From NCBI RefSeq assembly GCF_040712315.1, contig NC_134015.1, forward strand, positions 49,755,964 through 49,819,963: a stretch of DNA of 64,000 bases, read 5' to 3'. Both the position numbers and the translations under genes were made by a program. Below the pieces are notes generated by a model that did no database searches, was not told the origin of the DNA, and was given only the letters and a program-made list of their open reading frames with translations. Shown here one piece after another: positions 48,065 to 59,672 of the stretch. Source of the DNA: Castanea sativa. Its lineage: Eukaryota; Streptophyta; Magnoliopsida; Fagales; Fagaceae. How positions within the stretch are numbered: the stretch's first letter is position 1; the number at the start of each line of letters is the position of its first letter.

Positions 48065-48717
48065 ACGCTCCCCTATGAACTTAAAGTTTTCTCTTTTTTT
48101 TTTTCTTTTTCTTTTTTTTTTGAGAAGTGTAGACGGAATGGTAATACTTGACGCCCATTTTTCTGGGCCTTTGTACAGACATTGCCTACTTTAATTTTAA
48201 TGTCATTTTATGCTTCAAGTATGTGTGTTTTTTATTGTAATTCAGAATTATGTTCGTGGTGAGCTTCGTCAGCTTAGGGGTGACGGGGTTTTTCTCTTTC
48301 AATTCAATTTTTGAACTGATGATGGCGTCAGCTTCTTTTTCATGAAAACTCAGGGTCGTTTTTTATCATTCCGTCGGGCCATGGGCGACGGCGTTGGACA
48401 ACTTAAATTTATTCCCGTTAGTTTCCTAACACGACTTTTTCTTTCAAATAATCTAGCTTGATGTATCCATTTGGCAATACGCCCATTTTTCTACGAACAA
48501 TGCCGTCAGCTAACTTTGAACATAACACCGTTATTAGGCCGTCACTTTGAACATAACGCCGTCACTTTGAACATGACACCGTCACCTTGTTGCATCATGG
48601 CAAGGTGACGAGCTCAAGAGGGAACATATCAGCATTTTATTGCCCTTGTACATCTTATGCGCTTGGTGGTAAGGCCTTCTAGTAATGAGGTCGTCCACCT
48701 TGTTGTCCTTAGATTGG

Positions 48718-49312
48718 GATCGTCCACTTTGTGGATTTTAGGTGTAAGATTGTCCACTTTGTGGACTTATTTATGACGCCGTCCACTTTGTGGACTTAGA
48801 TGTAGATCGTCCACTTTGTGGACTTAGAGGCAGGCCGTCCACTTTGTGGACTTATAAGCAGGTCGTCCACTTTGTGGACTTGGATGTAGGCCGTCCACTT
48901 TGTGGACTTAGATGTAGGCCGTCCACTTTGTGGACTTATAAGCAGGTCGTCCACTTTGTGGACTTGGATGTAGGCCGTCCACTTTGTGGACTTAGATGTA
49001 GGCCGTCCACTTTGTGGACTTGGATGTAGGCCGTCCACTTTGTGGACTTAGATGTAGGCCGTCCACTTTGTGGACTTAGATGTAGGCCGTCCACTTTGTG
49101 GACTTAGATGTAGGCCGTCCACTTTGTGGACTTATAAGCAGGTCGTCCACTTTGTGGACTTGGATGTAGGCCGTCCACTTTGTGGACTTAGATGTAGGTC
49201 GTCCACTTTGTGGACTTATAAACAGGTCGTCCACTTTTTGGACTTGGATGTAGGCCGTCCACTTTGTGGACTTATAAGCAGGTCGTCCACTTTGTGGACT
49301 TAGATGTAGAGG
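48718..49312. repeat. 28 bp tandem repeat array (~21 copies) with hairpin core
   Basis: Units read (G/T)CCGTCCACTTTGTGGACTTAGATGTAG with spacing 28. The core GTCCAC-TTT-GTGGAC is a perfect inverted repeat. Unit variants (ends ATAAGCAG, GGATGTAG, AGATGTAG) recur in the same order, indicating higher-order duplication of about three units. Because 28 is not a multiple of 3, both strands show artificial open frames; these are not genes. Lies between the accessory ORF and the end of pol. Confidence 0.95.
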
Positions 49313-49527
49313 ACCTGTTGTTTTCTTCAAGACATAAAAAATTCACTAGTCGTTTCTGAATGAACCTCCTCTTATTATGATGAATGCATAAGTAAAATTT
49401 TGTTCAAAAATAGGAAAGATAAGTTTTCAGCCCTTTGGACTTAAAATATACTGTAGACAAGAATAAGCTAAGACAAATAATTAAGGATCATAAACTGGTA
49501 ATGAGGAGTAACGTTCGCTTGCTATCT

Positions 49528-52500
49528 TCTACCGGTAGTACTTCTCGAGGTGCTCTGGGCGTTCCATGGGTGTCGCAGCCGCCCGTCAAGAGTCTCTAGG
49601 TGATAGGTGCCCTTTCTTCGCCATGATACGATCTTGTAGGGTCCTTCCCGCCGGGGCCGAGCTTTCCTTGTGTGGGATCTGCGGCCGCGCCCATTACTTT
49701 CCTTAAAACAAGATCTCCGACTTTGAAGTCTCTGCTTGACTCGGGAGTTGTAGTGCTTGCTTACGAGGTCCCGGTATCGCGCGAGTCTCTCGCTCGCCCA
49801 CCGCCCTTACTTCGTCAATTAGATCCAATTGTAAACGAAACTCTTGATCATTTCTTCCCTCGTCGTGATTGGCCACCCTATAACTCGTGAGTCCTATCTC
49901 GCCGGAATGACCGCTTCACTTCCGTATGTCACCGGAAAGCGGGGTTTTCTCCCGTAGGGGGTTCACACCGTCATTCCGTATGCCCATAACACGCCGGGTA
50001 GCATCTCGGGCCATACGCCCTTTGCCCCTCGAGCCGAGTCTTGATGATTCGAAGCAAGGATCGGTTGGTGACTTCTACTTGTCCGTTTGCCCGAGGATGG
50101 GCCGGGGAGGAATAATGGTTCTTGATTCCTAACTCGAACGTGGCTCGGAAGGAGTCGTTGTCAAATTGTTTACCGTTGTCCGAGATTAAGACTCTTGGAA
50201 TTCCATACCTGCAAACAATGTTTCTCCATACAAAACCCCTTATGTTCTTTTCGCAATTGTGGCTAGGGCTTCAAACTCTTCAACCCATTTGGTGAAGTAA
50301 TCGATGCCGACGACGAGGAACGACCGCTTTGTCGCCATCGTGAATGGTCCCATGATGTCCAACCCCCATCGGGCGAATGGCCATGGCAGCGATGGGGTCA
50401 ATTCTTCCGCCGGTTGCCGAATGATGTTGCCGAACCTTTGACACTTGTCGCAAGCTCTCACATAAACCCGGGGCGTCATTTTGCATTGTTGGCCAATAGT
50501 ATCCGGCCCGAATCAACTTTTGTACCAATGACCGTGACCCCGAATGGTTGCCGCATATTCCCTCGTGTACTTCTCTCATAATATAGCTTGCTTCTTCTGG
50601 GTCCACGCATCTTAGGTATGGTCGAGAAAAGCCCCTTTTGTAGAGAACGTCCTTTATCAAGACAAACCGTGCGTACCGGACCTTCAAACCTTCCCGGGCA
50701 ACTCCTTTTCATCGGGCAACGTGCCATCTTTTAGGTAGGAGATCAAGTGGCGTGGTCCAATTGTTTTCGGAACCAATTTCGTATGCGTACAACGTCAATT
50801 AGCGGTGAGGACCGAATGAAAGAAAGTACCTTGTCGACGGGGGTCATAGTTTCCGCATGCGGCTTTGGAAAGCCTGGCCGGCATGTTCGTTTTCTCCTCT
50901 TGGAATTTGGACTATTTTGGCTTCGCAGCCCGTCCATCCTCTTTTTTGCTTGCTCCCGCATTCCTTCATTCTTTCACCCTTGCACTCGTACTCGCCGTTT
51001 ACTCCGTTCGTGACGACTTGGGAGTCGCAATGAACAACCACGTTCGTGGCCCCTACAACTTGAGCAAGGTCTAAACTGGCGATCGTGGCTTCATACTCGG
51101 CTTCATTGTTAGTTGTAGGAAAGTCGAGGCGAATCATGCATTTGAGCTCGTCGCCTTCCGAGAGTTAAGCACGACCCCTACCCCCGCCGGCCTTCTTGTT
51201 GGATGACCCGTCGTTGAAAATGCCCCGTTCGGGGATTCTTCTACTCTTCGCCTTCCGCGCCGGTGAACTCGCCGATGAAGTCGGCTACCGCTTGTCCCTT
51301 GATGGCGACGCGGGGGCGATATTGTATATCAAATTCACTTAGTTCTACTCGGACCATAAAGCCATTCGTCCGGCACCGAAGTGGCCGCCCATTGCGCGCC
51401 GCAAAGGTTTGTCGCTTAGAACGACTATTGTATGGGCTTGAAAATATGGCTTCGAGCTTACGGCCACCGTAACCAAAGCGAAGGCAAGTTTCTCCATGGG
51501 GGGATATCTCTCTTACGCACCGTGCAATGCCTTGCTCGCGTAGTACACGGGTCGTTGGACCTTATCGTCTTCTCTAATTAAGGCCGCGCCGACGGCCGCC
51601 GGGGAAACGGCCGATAGAGGAACGCTCTTCTCCCGGTTGCGAGGGCTTAGCAATGGCGGGGAAGAGAGGTAGGCCTTTAAATCTTCGAACGCTTGTTGAC
51701 ACCTCGGCAGTCCATTCAAAGGATTTTTTCAATGTTCGAAAAAGGTAGACATCTATCTGTCGACACAAATCTAAGTGCGGCGACCCTACCATCGAGGCTT
51801 TGTACTTCCTTGATATTTTTTAAGAGGCCATCCCTATAATGGCCTGAATCTTGTCCGGTTGGCTCGATCCCTCTTTGGGATACCATGTACCCCAAGAACT
51901 TTCCCGCCGTCACTCCAAAGGCACACTTGTTTGGGCTCGAGCTTCATGTCAGAGAGCGAAGAGTATCAAAAGTTTCCTTAAGATCATCTAGATGAGATTC
52001 TTACTCTTGGCTTTTGACTAGCATGTCGTTGACATACACTGACGTTCCTTCCAACTGGCCGTGCAAACATCTTGTTCATGAGCCTCGATAGGTTGCGCCG
52101 CTGCCGTTTTTCGAGCCGAAAGGCATGACCTTGTAGCAAAAAAGGCCTTGGCTTGTTACGAACGAAGTCTTCTCTTGATCAGCCTCATCCATTCGGATCT
52201 GGTTATACCCGGAGAATGCATCCATGAAGTTTAGCAACTGATGTTTGGCTGTAGAATCCACCAGGACGTCGACCTGCGGGAGGGGGTAGCTATCTTTGGG
52301 GCATGCTTTGTTTAAGTCCGTGAAGTCGACGCACATCCTCCATTTCCCGTTGTTCTTTTTTACCATTACGACGTTCGCCAACCAATCGGGGTAGTACACT
52401 TCCCTGATAAATCCCGCTTCTTGCAGTTTGCGGACTTCTTCTGCTATTGCTTGGTCTCTTTCTTGGGCAAAGGTTCTTTTCTTCTGTCGGACGGGCGGAA

Positions 52501-53353
52501 AAGATGGCGACACGTTCAACCTGTGCACCATGACCGACGGGTCGATTCCCGGCATGTCTTTGTGGCTCCATGCGAATACATCTTTGTTTTCTTTCAAGAA
52601 AGTTGCGAGTTTCGACGTACCGGGTCGGCCGGCCAGGGTTCCGACTCTTGTCGTTCGCTCCGGTGGGCTTCGTCGAGATGTACGTCTTCGAGCCTCTCGA
52701 CGGCTCGTCGCCACCCGACGTTCTTCTATGTTCATGGCTTGAATGTGACTCGTCCATCTCCATCATGGCTACGTAACATTCTCGTGCGATACCGATTTCC
52801 TCTCAATTCTCCAATTCCATGATCGCAGGGAATTTTATCATCAAATGGTATGTCGAGGTTACAACTCTCCATGAGCCGAGGGTCAGACGTCCTATGATGG
52901 CATTGTAAGCCGACGAGCAATCGACTACTAGGAATGTTACGTTCCGGTGACCCGTTGTGGGTAGTCTCCAACGGTTACCGCTAAAGTGACAAAGTGCAAG
53001 TGGATGTACCCCTCGCCCCTCCAAAGCCAATGAGTGGGGCATTAACCGAGTTAGTCGCTCCCTTTCAATTCGCATCCGTTGGAAAGCGGATAGTAAAGGA
53101 TGTCCGCCGAACTACCGTTGTCTACGAGAACTCGGTGTATGTTGTAGTCTCCCGCTCGTATGGTGACGACCAAAGCGTCGTCGCGGGGGTGGTGAAGGCG
53201 CTGGGCGTCTACTTCCGAGAATTCAATGGGGGGATTTCCAATCCGTGACCTTCCAAGCGCAGGACTTGCCGATTGGACGTTCTGGACCGTTCTGATGTAT
53301 GTCTTTCGGGCTTTCTTGGAAGATCTGGCCCTTGTGGTGCCTCCTACAATCAT
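49528..53353 (-). pseudogene. Pol polyprotein: protease, reverse transcriptase, RNase H, integrase (broken)
   Basis: Minus strand, in order: aspartic protease with VLVDNGSSADILYYP (about 53120) and FLVVDCSSAYNAIIGR; reverse transcriptase with WLANVVMVKKNNGKWRMCVD, FMDAFSGYNQI and CYKVMPFG (52600-52110), whose YVDD box reads YVND at about 52035; RNase H with TNNEAEYEA and VVHCDSQVV (51120-51020); integrase zinc finger (HEGICGNHSG...CDKCQRFG) and core WGLDIMGPF, VGIDYFTKWVE (50580-50270); then a C-terminal GTYHLETLDG-like tail, stop near 49528. These domains make the enzymes for reverse transcription and integration. At least ten frame changes are needed to follow the chain, mostly 1-2 base indels next to CG-rich words. 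Confidence 0.9.
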
Positions 53354-53607
53354 CCTTATGTCTCCTACGGTTGCCCGGGGCGATCATTATCTCGCCGAGG
53401 GGCTTGATTTTGTGGCTGTCCGCCTCTCTTTGTTGACAAACCTCTCGTAACCTCCCTCGCCTAATGAGAGCTTCTATTTGCCGTTTTCAGTCGTAGCAAT
53501 CGGCGGTGTCATGGCCGTGGTCTTGATGAAATCGGCAAGATTTCATCCCTTGGTCTCCCGTTGGGATCTCCCTTCACTTTCCAAGAAAGGCCAAAGTTTC
53601 CTCGTTT

Positions 53608-54708
53608 TTAATCCGCATCAACACCCGGTCGATGAGCGCATTCGGTGGGAGTTGAAGTTCGTGTACCTTCCTCAGTAGGCGGCTTGGGTCGTCGATCATC
53701 TCGTCCCTCTCGGTTCTCCCCTCTTTTTCGTCCATTATCGGGTTTCGTATCTTCCCGTCTCCTCCCTTTTTCCGGGTTTATGGTCGTCTCGGCCGCCAAG
53801 GCATCCTCCGCGTTCATATACTTCGTCGCCCTGTAGTATACGTCGGACATAGTCTTCGGGTCATTCTTGCATAGAGAGAACAAGAACTTACCCTCTTGTA
53901 GCCCGTTCGTGAATGCTACCACAAGAATCTTGTCGTCCGCGTCGTCTATCGAGAGGGATTCCTTGTTAAAGCGGGCTATATAGGACCTTAACGTCTCGTC
54001 TTCTCGCTGCTTAATGCCCAGTATACACGCAATAGACCTCTTGTGTCGATGACTTCCAATAAAGTGTGACATGAACTGTGCGCCCAGTTCCTTAAAGGTG
54101 CCGATAGAATTAGGCGTCAGCTTGGTGTACCAATCCCTCGCAGGCCCCTTCAAGGTGGTAAGAAAATCACTGCACATGATTTCATTCGGTACACCCTGAA
54201 GATGCATCAGGGTTCTAAAAGACTCCAGGTGGTCCAACGGCCTTTGGATCCGTCGTAATTTTCCACATGGGGCATGCGAAACTTGGAGGAACGGGGCATG
54301 AATTCACCAACGCCGTGAAAGGCGAATCCGTTCTATGAACTAGGTCGTCCGTATTGCCGGATACCCGTCCTCCGAGGGCGTTCATCATCACATCCATGCG
54401 TTCCCTCATCTCCTCGCATCTCGCCGTGATACGAGGTGGTAGGAGTCCGAGGCGATGGCGGGTTTGTCTCCGACGTTGCCCGGCCTTGTTGGTGCAAAGG
54501 AGCCTTCAGCTCGGCGCATTCCTCCCTTCCGGCTTGCTACTTCCCCGGTCCTCCCTCGGTGCACTTTGGTGTGCGGTCATCCGCCGTAGTTGCTCTTCTA
54601 AGTCGTGATTCGTTTAGTAAGGCGCTTGACGGCAGCGAGCGCCGTCCGGACTTGCCTTTCTAGCGCCGTAGCATGCGGTTCGTCGCCTTGGTTGTTGATT
54701 GTTGCCAT
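53608..54708 (-). pseudogene. Gag (capsid/nucleocapsid precursor), frameshifted
   Basis: A likely start ATG at 54708-54706 (MATINNQGDEPHATALERQV) follows the primer-binding region by about 65 bases. After broken frames, the intact 209-codon stretch from 54237 reads MDHLESFRTLMHLQGV, GPARDWYTKLTPNSIGTF, LGIKQREDETLRSYIARFN and VAFTNGLQEGKF, the retrotransposon capsid domain, then a basic Arg/Lys-rich tail. Gag forms the cytoplasmic virus-like particle. The frame is lost between start and capsid, so no full-length product is expected. Confidence 0.88.
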
Positions 54709-54771
54709 CGATCGAGTGAGTACCATACAACTTTTTGTCTCAGAATAGAGCAAAGGCTGAATGTCTTCTTT

Positions 54772-54788
54772 CCCACAGACGGCGCCAA
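54772..54788 (-). promoter_or_regulatory. Primer-binding region
   Basis: On the minus strand, three to four bases after the LTR end, the sequence reads TTGGCGCCGTCTGTGGG. Its first part (TGGCGCCGT) is complementary to the 3' end of plant initiator-type tRNA sequences used by several gypsy elements (tRNA-Asp type is a guess). Confidence 0.65.
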
Positions 54789-54792
54789 TCGA

Positions 54793-55513
54793 TGATGCCT
54801 AAGAAATCACCGGCAAGCCGCGAGTACTCCACCGATCAAGCAACACCTCGCGAAGAAAAAGTAGGTGATCGACGCAGGGCACCGGTGGTGCCGGCCAAAG
54901 ACCCTCCAACGATCAAGTTAGAATCGTTAAACAACCCTAGAGTGCCGAGCCGAGGTAATTGTGCGTACCTTTTGTCAGCGAGGGTTTTTGGGGTTTATAT
55001 AGTGGTGTAGGCGAAATAAACGCCTTGGCGAGGAAGTACTTTCCTTTTAGAAGAGCAATTCGCGGATCTTTGCATATCGTATAGAGCTCTTTTCCTTATA
55101 GGGATCCTTTTGACTAAGACCAAACGTGTAGCGAAAGAACTTTCCTTATATTCACGTATGTAGAAGTCAAGATAGATTAAGAATGGAGGTTGGATTACCC
55201 CTTCAGCTTTTTTCTGCCTAGGTCGTCAACCAATGTGCACCTCCTATACCGCCGTCAGCTTAGGTACATCTCCAAAGATACCGTCAGCTAAGGACCTTCT
55301 CACCTTGGCCGTAAATCTTGATTTCGCTATCTTGATCCCTTTAGCTTAACGTCGTCACGTAAGGGGTGTGGCCTTGAATGTCAAAGAGGTGTCAATGACA
55401 GTAGTTGACGGATAGCGTATTTCCGTCAGCTTCTTAACGTGCATTCAGTATGTAATAAGTGAACTTCCGTCAGCTTCTTAATGTGCCGTCACCTTGTAAT
55501 AACGTCACTATCA
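54793..55513 (-). repeat. 5' LTR (721 bp)
   Basis: Copy of 44643-45369. Retains more CG dinucleotides in its first 225 bases than the other LTR. Contains TTTATATAGTGGTG near 54994, a TATA-like box on the plus strand, and TTTCCTTATATTCACG near 55140. Confidence 0.95.
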
Positions 55514-55518
55514 GATAC

Positions 55519-56452
55519 ATTCTATAATTTGGTTTTGATAACATAGCTTTTAGTTTAGTTTGCTAAAGCAGCAACAAAGAAAATGTGGTTGGATTTAGTT
55601 TCATTTCTGGTTTTTGGTTTCTGCGTCTGTTGATGAATTTTTTGAGAATCTAATGAGTAATGACATTGAAATGCTCACTTGGATTTATTTGCATAAATGA
55701 AATGCTCGCTATAGAGGCAATGATGTGTGCTTAGAATTGGTTATGGAGTGAAATCAACGGTTAGTAATTGACTAATTTTTATTTATAAAATGAATTAAAA
55801 TTGAATTTTTATATTTGCTAGTTATAATTTGATGGAGTTTGATTGTTGTAGGTTCTTCAACTATGTCAAGAGATTGTATATTTCAGTCAATTCTTGAAGA
55901 TGGGGAGCCTAAAGAAGAGGATGGGAGTTGTGTCATAGCTGTGAAGAATTAGACTTTTTGTATTGATTTAGTAGCCTTTTCAGTTTCTTAAACTTGTTGG
56001 ATTAATTTGTTGGTTTGTAATTATTCTAAACTTGTGAGATTTATTTTGTAACTTTTTAATTTCTTGGACTGGTTGGATTTATTTTATTTTTATATTTAGC
56101 AGGTGATTTTAGCTATGATTTATTGGATTATGATTAAATGGTTATCTTAGCTAGGTGATTTATTGATTTATAATCTTAGTTATAATTTATTGATTTATAA
56201 TTAACAGACTATTTATTGATTTATGATATTAACTATGATTTATTGATTTATAAATTTGGGCTTGAATCTAGGCAAAAATAAATTTGGGCTTCAAATTTTT
56301 TTTTTTTCAGTTGGGCCACAATTTGGGCCCTTGACTGGGCCCAAATTTGGTTGGCCTAAACGAGGCCCGCGGGGCCGTGAGGCGGGTCTAGGTCCCGAAA
56401 AAATTCCAAGTATGAAAAGACCTGGTCCCGTTGCCATTCCTAGCCATCCCTA
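55519..56452 (+). mobile_element. Ac/hAT-like deletion derivative, right part
   Basis: Continues the element cut at 44642. Has an exon-like end (MSRDCIFQSILEDGEPKEED... to TAG near 55949), an AT-rich 3' region and a GC-rich subterminal zone (GGCCCGCGGGGCCGTGAGGC). It finishes GTTGCCATTCCTAGCCATCCCTA, a hAT-type terminus. No transposase catalytic or dimerisation domain remains. Confidence 0.5.
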
Positions 56453-57358
56453 TGCAAGCTATGATATAGGATGCCAATTCTGTAAAGGAATGGAGAATGT
56501 GAGGACCTAGTGCTGTTGTCGGGGGAGTTGAAGGGATAATAAAGATGAGAATAGAGGCATCACAGCGGTTGAAATGAGCGCAGAGGATAGATGCGATGGT
56601 CTGGTGTTAGCCATGGTGTGCAAAGAGTGGGAAGACTTGGCTCGGCGGCAAATCTTGAGTTTCAGCAACCAATATCCAAAAAATGTTAAGTTTACTTGAC
56701 ATCTTTTGTGTTGTAATGGGTCTTTCAAAATATCTTTACAAAATTGCAAGAATTTAAACTAAGTTTATTAGAGGTGATGATACTAACGTATGTATGAAAT
56801 CAATGGTGCAATTTACAAATTGTATCTTGTCCTTGCTACATGCCAAACAGATCTGGTATAATTTACCACTGTTATCACAACTGAATCAAGGTTCCACATT
56901 CAACTTGACTAATAGTTTTACGGTCACCTGCATCATAGGCCCAGGATTCAACCAATTGTGCAATGTGTATAAAATGTTTGATAAAATGCTAATAAGAGCA
57001 TGTGCTATGAAATTGGATATTGTGTGTTTGCCGTTTGACCAAATGTCAAAGTCACCCATTACTGGTCAAAAGCTTAACAATAAAGTACAATGTAGTCAAA
57101 GGCAAGCTGGGTGCTTGCACCTTAAAGGTTCTAAGGCGAGGCGCTAAGGCGCCTTTAATCCCTAAGTGAGCAAGGCGACTGCCTTAAGCTTGAAAAAGGT
57201 TCTAAGGAGTAAGGAGAGAGACTCAAGTTTTTTTTTTTTAAATTTTTTTTTTATTATAAAATTTTGTTGTGAAACTCATTTTTAGATTATTTATTTCAAA
57301 AGGCATGTTATAGAACTCATTGTTAGTTAAAATTAATTTACAATTTTTTTTGTAGCTA

Positions 57359-57405
<47 letters not shown>

Positions 57406-57739
57406 TTTTTTATAAATTACTATAATAAATATATATTGATAAGCACTAATATATATGTGGGTGGGAGGGGGGGGGGGGCTTTGCAAATTGCAGTGCCTTC
57501 ACTTGTAGTGGGTCTAAGTGTGCGTATGAGGAGGGGTAAAAAATAAAAATTATTTCACTATTTAGGTCATTTTTGTTATTATTTATGGGTTTACTATACT
57601 TTTTTAGTACTATTCATAAACATTACTGTATTTTTTTACTTTTATTTATAATATTTTTTAACAATAATTTTTAAGTTTTTAGTAAAATAAGCTGTATCCT
57701 TAAGACAATTTGTGATGGGATAAACTCTGCCCTCTTTAA
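56453..57739. other. Intergenic
   Basis: No gene recognised. Contains AAGGCGAGGCGCTAAGGCGCC-like short repeats (57134-57190), a TAA microsatellite at about 57359-57405 and a G-run near 57467-57478. Confidence 0.45.
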
Positions 57740-59155
57740 ATATTGGTGAGGCAGCCCCGTAATAGAAAAAAAATCCATTGGATAAATTGGAGCAAGCTTT
57801 GTGAACCGAAGTGGAAAGGGGGAATGGGATTCAGGGATATACATGCATTCAATCTAGCAATGCTGGCCAAACAAGCATGGCGACTGCTCACAGAGACCCA
57901 CTCACTGTTTTACCGAGTTTACAAGGCTCGCTACTTCCCGTCATGCACTTTTATGGTGGCCGAACTGGGAACAAACCCCTCCTTTGTATAGTGAAGCTTG
58001 CTTTAGGCCCACGAGGTGATCAGAGAGGATTCGATTTGGGAGGTGGGCAATGGGAGATCAATTGGGGTCAGTTCTCACAAGTGGCTACCCCGACCCCCAC
58101 AGTTCTTGGTTGGAGTAAATACATGCTTGAAGGTACGAGACTTGGTTAGTGAAGAAACCAACCAGTGGAACCACAGCTTGTTGGCGGCCACGTTTACCCA
58201 GTCCACAGTGAAGGACATTTTGCGGTGTAAGAAGGGAGACTTGAACTCGAGGGATAGTTTGAAGTGGAAGGAAAGCAAAAATCGAGTCTTCTCAGTTCAA
58301 ACAGCATATCAGGTGGCGCTCAGACTAAACAAACCTCCAACTGGGGAACACTCCTTAGACGCACACGACCAGCGCATGTGGAAGAAGTTATGGTCACTCA
58401 ATATTCCCCCAAAGGTCCGCACCTTTATGTGGCGGACATGCTTGGACGTCCTCCCCACCAAAGCTAACCTTGCTCGACAAAAGGTGCGAATAGATGACAG
58501 ATGCTCTATATGTTGCCAGCAGAGTGAAACTACGTGTCACATATTATGGGAATGCCCGTTAGCTCGTAACGTGTGAGCCTTAGTACGGGGAAAGCTTCAA
58601 AAGAGCAACTCAACGACTGTCAACTTCCTTATGCTGGCACGTCAAATGATGGAAAGGTTTGACAGAAAGGAGCTTGAAGGGTGGTCTATTACGGCGTGGT
58701 CTATATGGAATGAAAGGAACCATGTCCAGTCCAAGCAAGTGCAGACCCACCCCACTGATAAGCAAGCGTCTGAGTTATTAGAAGAGTACCAACGGTTAGC
58801 CAAGCCTCTCTCAGGTACAGCCTGAATTTTCGACGAGGTGCAATATCCTTCTTGCATGATCATCAGGGGTTGGTGTGGCTCAGAGAAGGGCGATATTGGC
58901 CTTAGTGGGGCTGTGCAAGCTTTGCATGGTTGGACGTGGACAATCTTTGCATGGTTTTACCAGGCGGGGGTTTAGTGGGAAACTAACGGGCAATTTTTGC
59001 TTTAGAAGGGATTGGTGATGTAATGTTTCCCTGCTTTTTCTTTGTGCTGAGTGTCAAGTTAGGCTGTGTAGACCTGAAATGTCTCAGGACTCTACTTACT
59101 CTTGTACCTTGTCATTGTTTTAATATAAATTCTAACTTTTCGGTCAAAAAAAAAA
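57740..59155 (+). mobile_element. 5'-truncated LINE (non-LTR retrotransposon), ORF2 tail
   Basis: Starts inside ORF2: IHWINWSKLCEPKWKGGMGF and FNLAMLAKQAWRLLT, then after a frame change IREDSIWEVGNG, VFSVQTAYQVALRL, the zf-RVT module LWSLNIPPKVRTFMWR...CSICCQQSETTCHILWECPLA (to about 58576), and RSITAW-like SITAWSIWNERNH at 58690-58730. It ends in a 3' UTR and an A-tail at about 59146-59155. A typical reverse-transcription-truncated copy; the RT catalytic core and endonuclease are missing. Confidence 0.85.
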
Positions 59156-59190
59156 GAAAGGGAATTCCGGGATGAGCAAGAACTCCACAT

Positions 59191-59452
59191 GCCTCTTTTA
59201 TCAGACCATCCACGTGGTTAAAGGCCATTCACTTCTCTAGTTCCTTATCTGATGCACTTCGATGAAGTCAACATAAATCCTATCCGAATAAAAATGTGTG
59301 TGCGTGTGTGGGCTGCCTTTGCAAATTGCAGTGCCTTCACTTGCAGTGCGTCTAAAAGATAAGCAAGAATTTCAAGAATTTCACTTCAACACGCCTCTTT
59401 TATCAGACCATCCACGTGGTTGAAGACCATTCACTTCTTTAGTTCCTTATCT
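59191..59452. repeat. Pair of 60 bp direct repeats upstream of the receptor gene
   Basis: GCCTCTTTTATCAGACCATCCACGTGGTT... occurs at 59191-59250 and 59393-59452 with few changes. CCACGTGG is a G-box-like palindrome, so these may be promoter duplications of the downstream gene. Confidence 0.75.
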
Positions 59453-59672
59453 CTTAATCTGACCCTTCCTTTTCCTTTACACCTTATTAACTTACTTCTG
59501 AAACTAACCATGGCATACACTTTACTGATCATGGGATGTAAGACTTTTGAAAGTCTAGAGTAGCGTCTTTCCTAAAAGACTACCAATTACCAAAGTTGCA
59601 ATGTCTTAGATGAACATGGCCTCCCTGTTCTGCATCCTCACACTTCCACACAAGTTGGTCTGAAAAGTAGTC

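Larger units (their letters stand above)
44643..55513 (-). mobile_element. Ty3/gypsy LTR retrotransposon, Tat-like, with antisense accessory ORF (10.9 kb)
   Basis: LTRs at 44643-45369 and 54793-55513 start TGA(GA)TGCCTAAG and end CACTATCA. Flanking pentamers GATAT (44638-44642) and GATAC (55514-55518) form a target duplication with one mismatch. The element runs on the minus strand: primer-binding region beside 54793, gag, protease, reverse transcriptase, RNase H, integrase down to about 49528, then a 28 bp repeat array, an accessory ORF on the plus strand, and a polypurine tract beside 45369. The protease-RT-RNaseH-integrase order is Ty3/gypsy. An extra ORF opposite in sense between pol and the 3' LTR is known from Tat-lineage elements such as Grande. 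Gag and pol are broken by many small indels, so the copy is not autonomous as sequenced. Confidence 0.92.

Noticed and set aside
48718..49312. CRISPR-like array or repeat protein genes on both strands (77-84 codons)
   Set aside because: The units are contiguous with no unique spacers, and the period of 28 creates the open frames on both strands mechanically. It is a minisatellite in a plant retroelement.
50747..54663. Numerous plus-strand ORFs over the gag-pol region
   Set aside because: They are shadows of the minus-strand polyprotein, whose domain motifs are clear.
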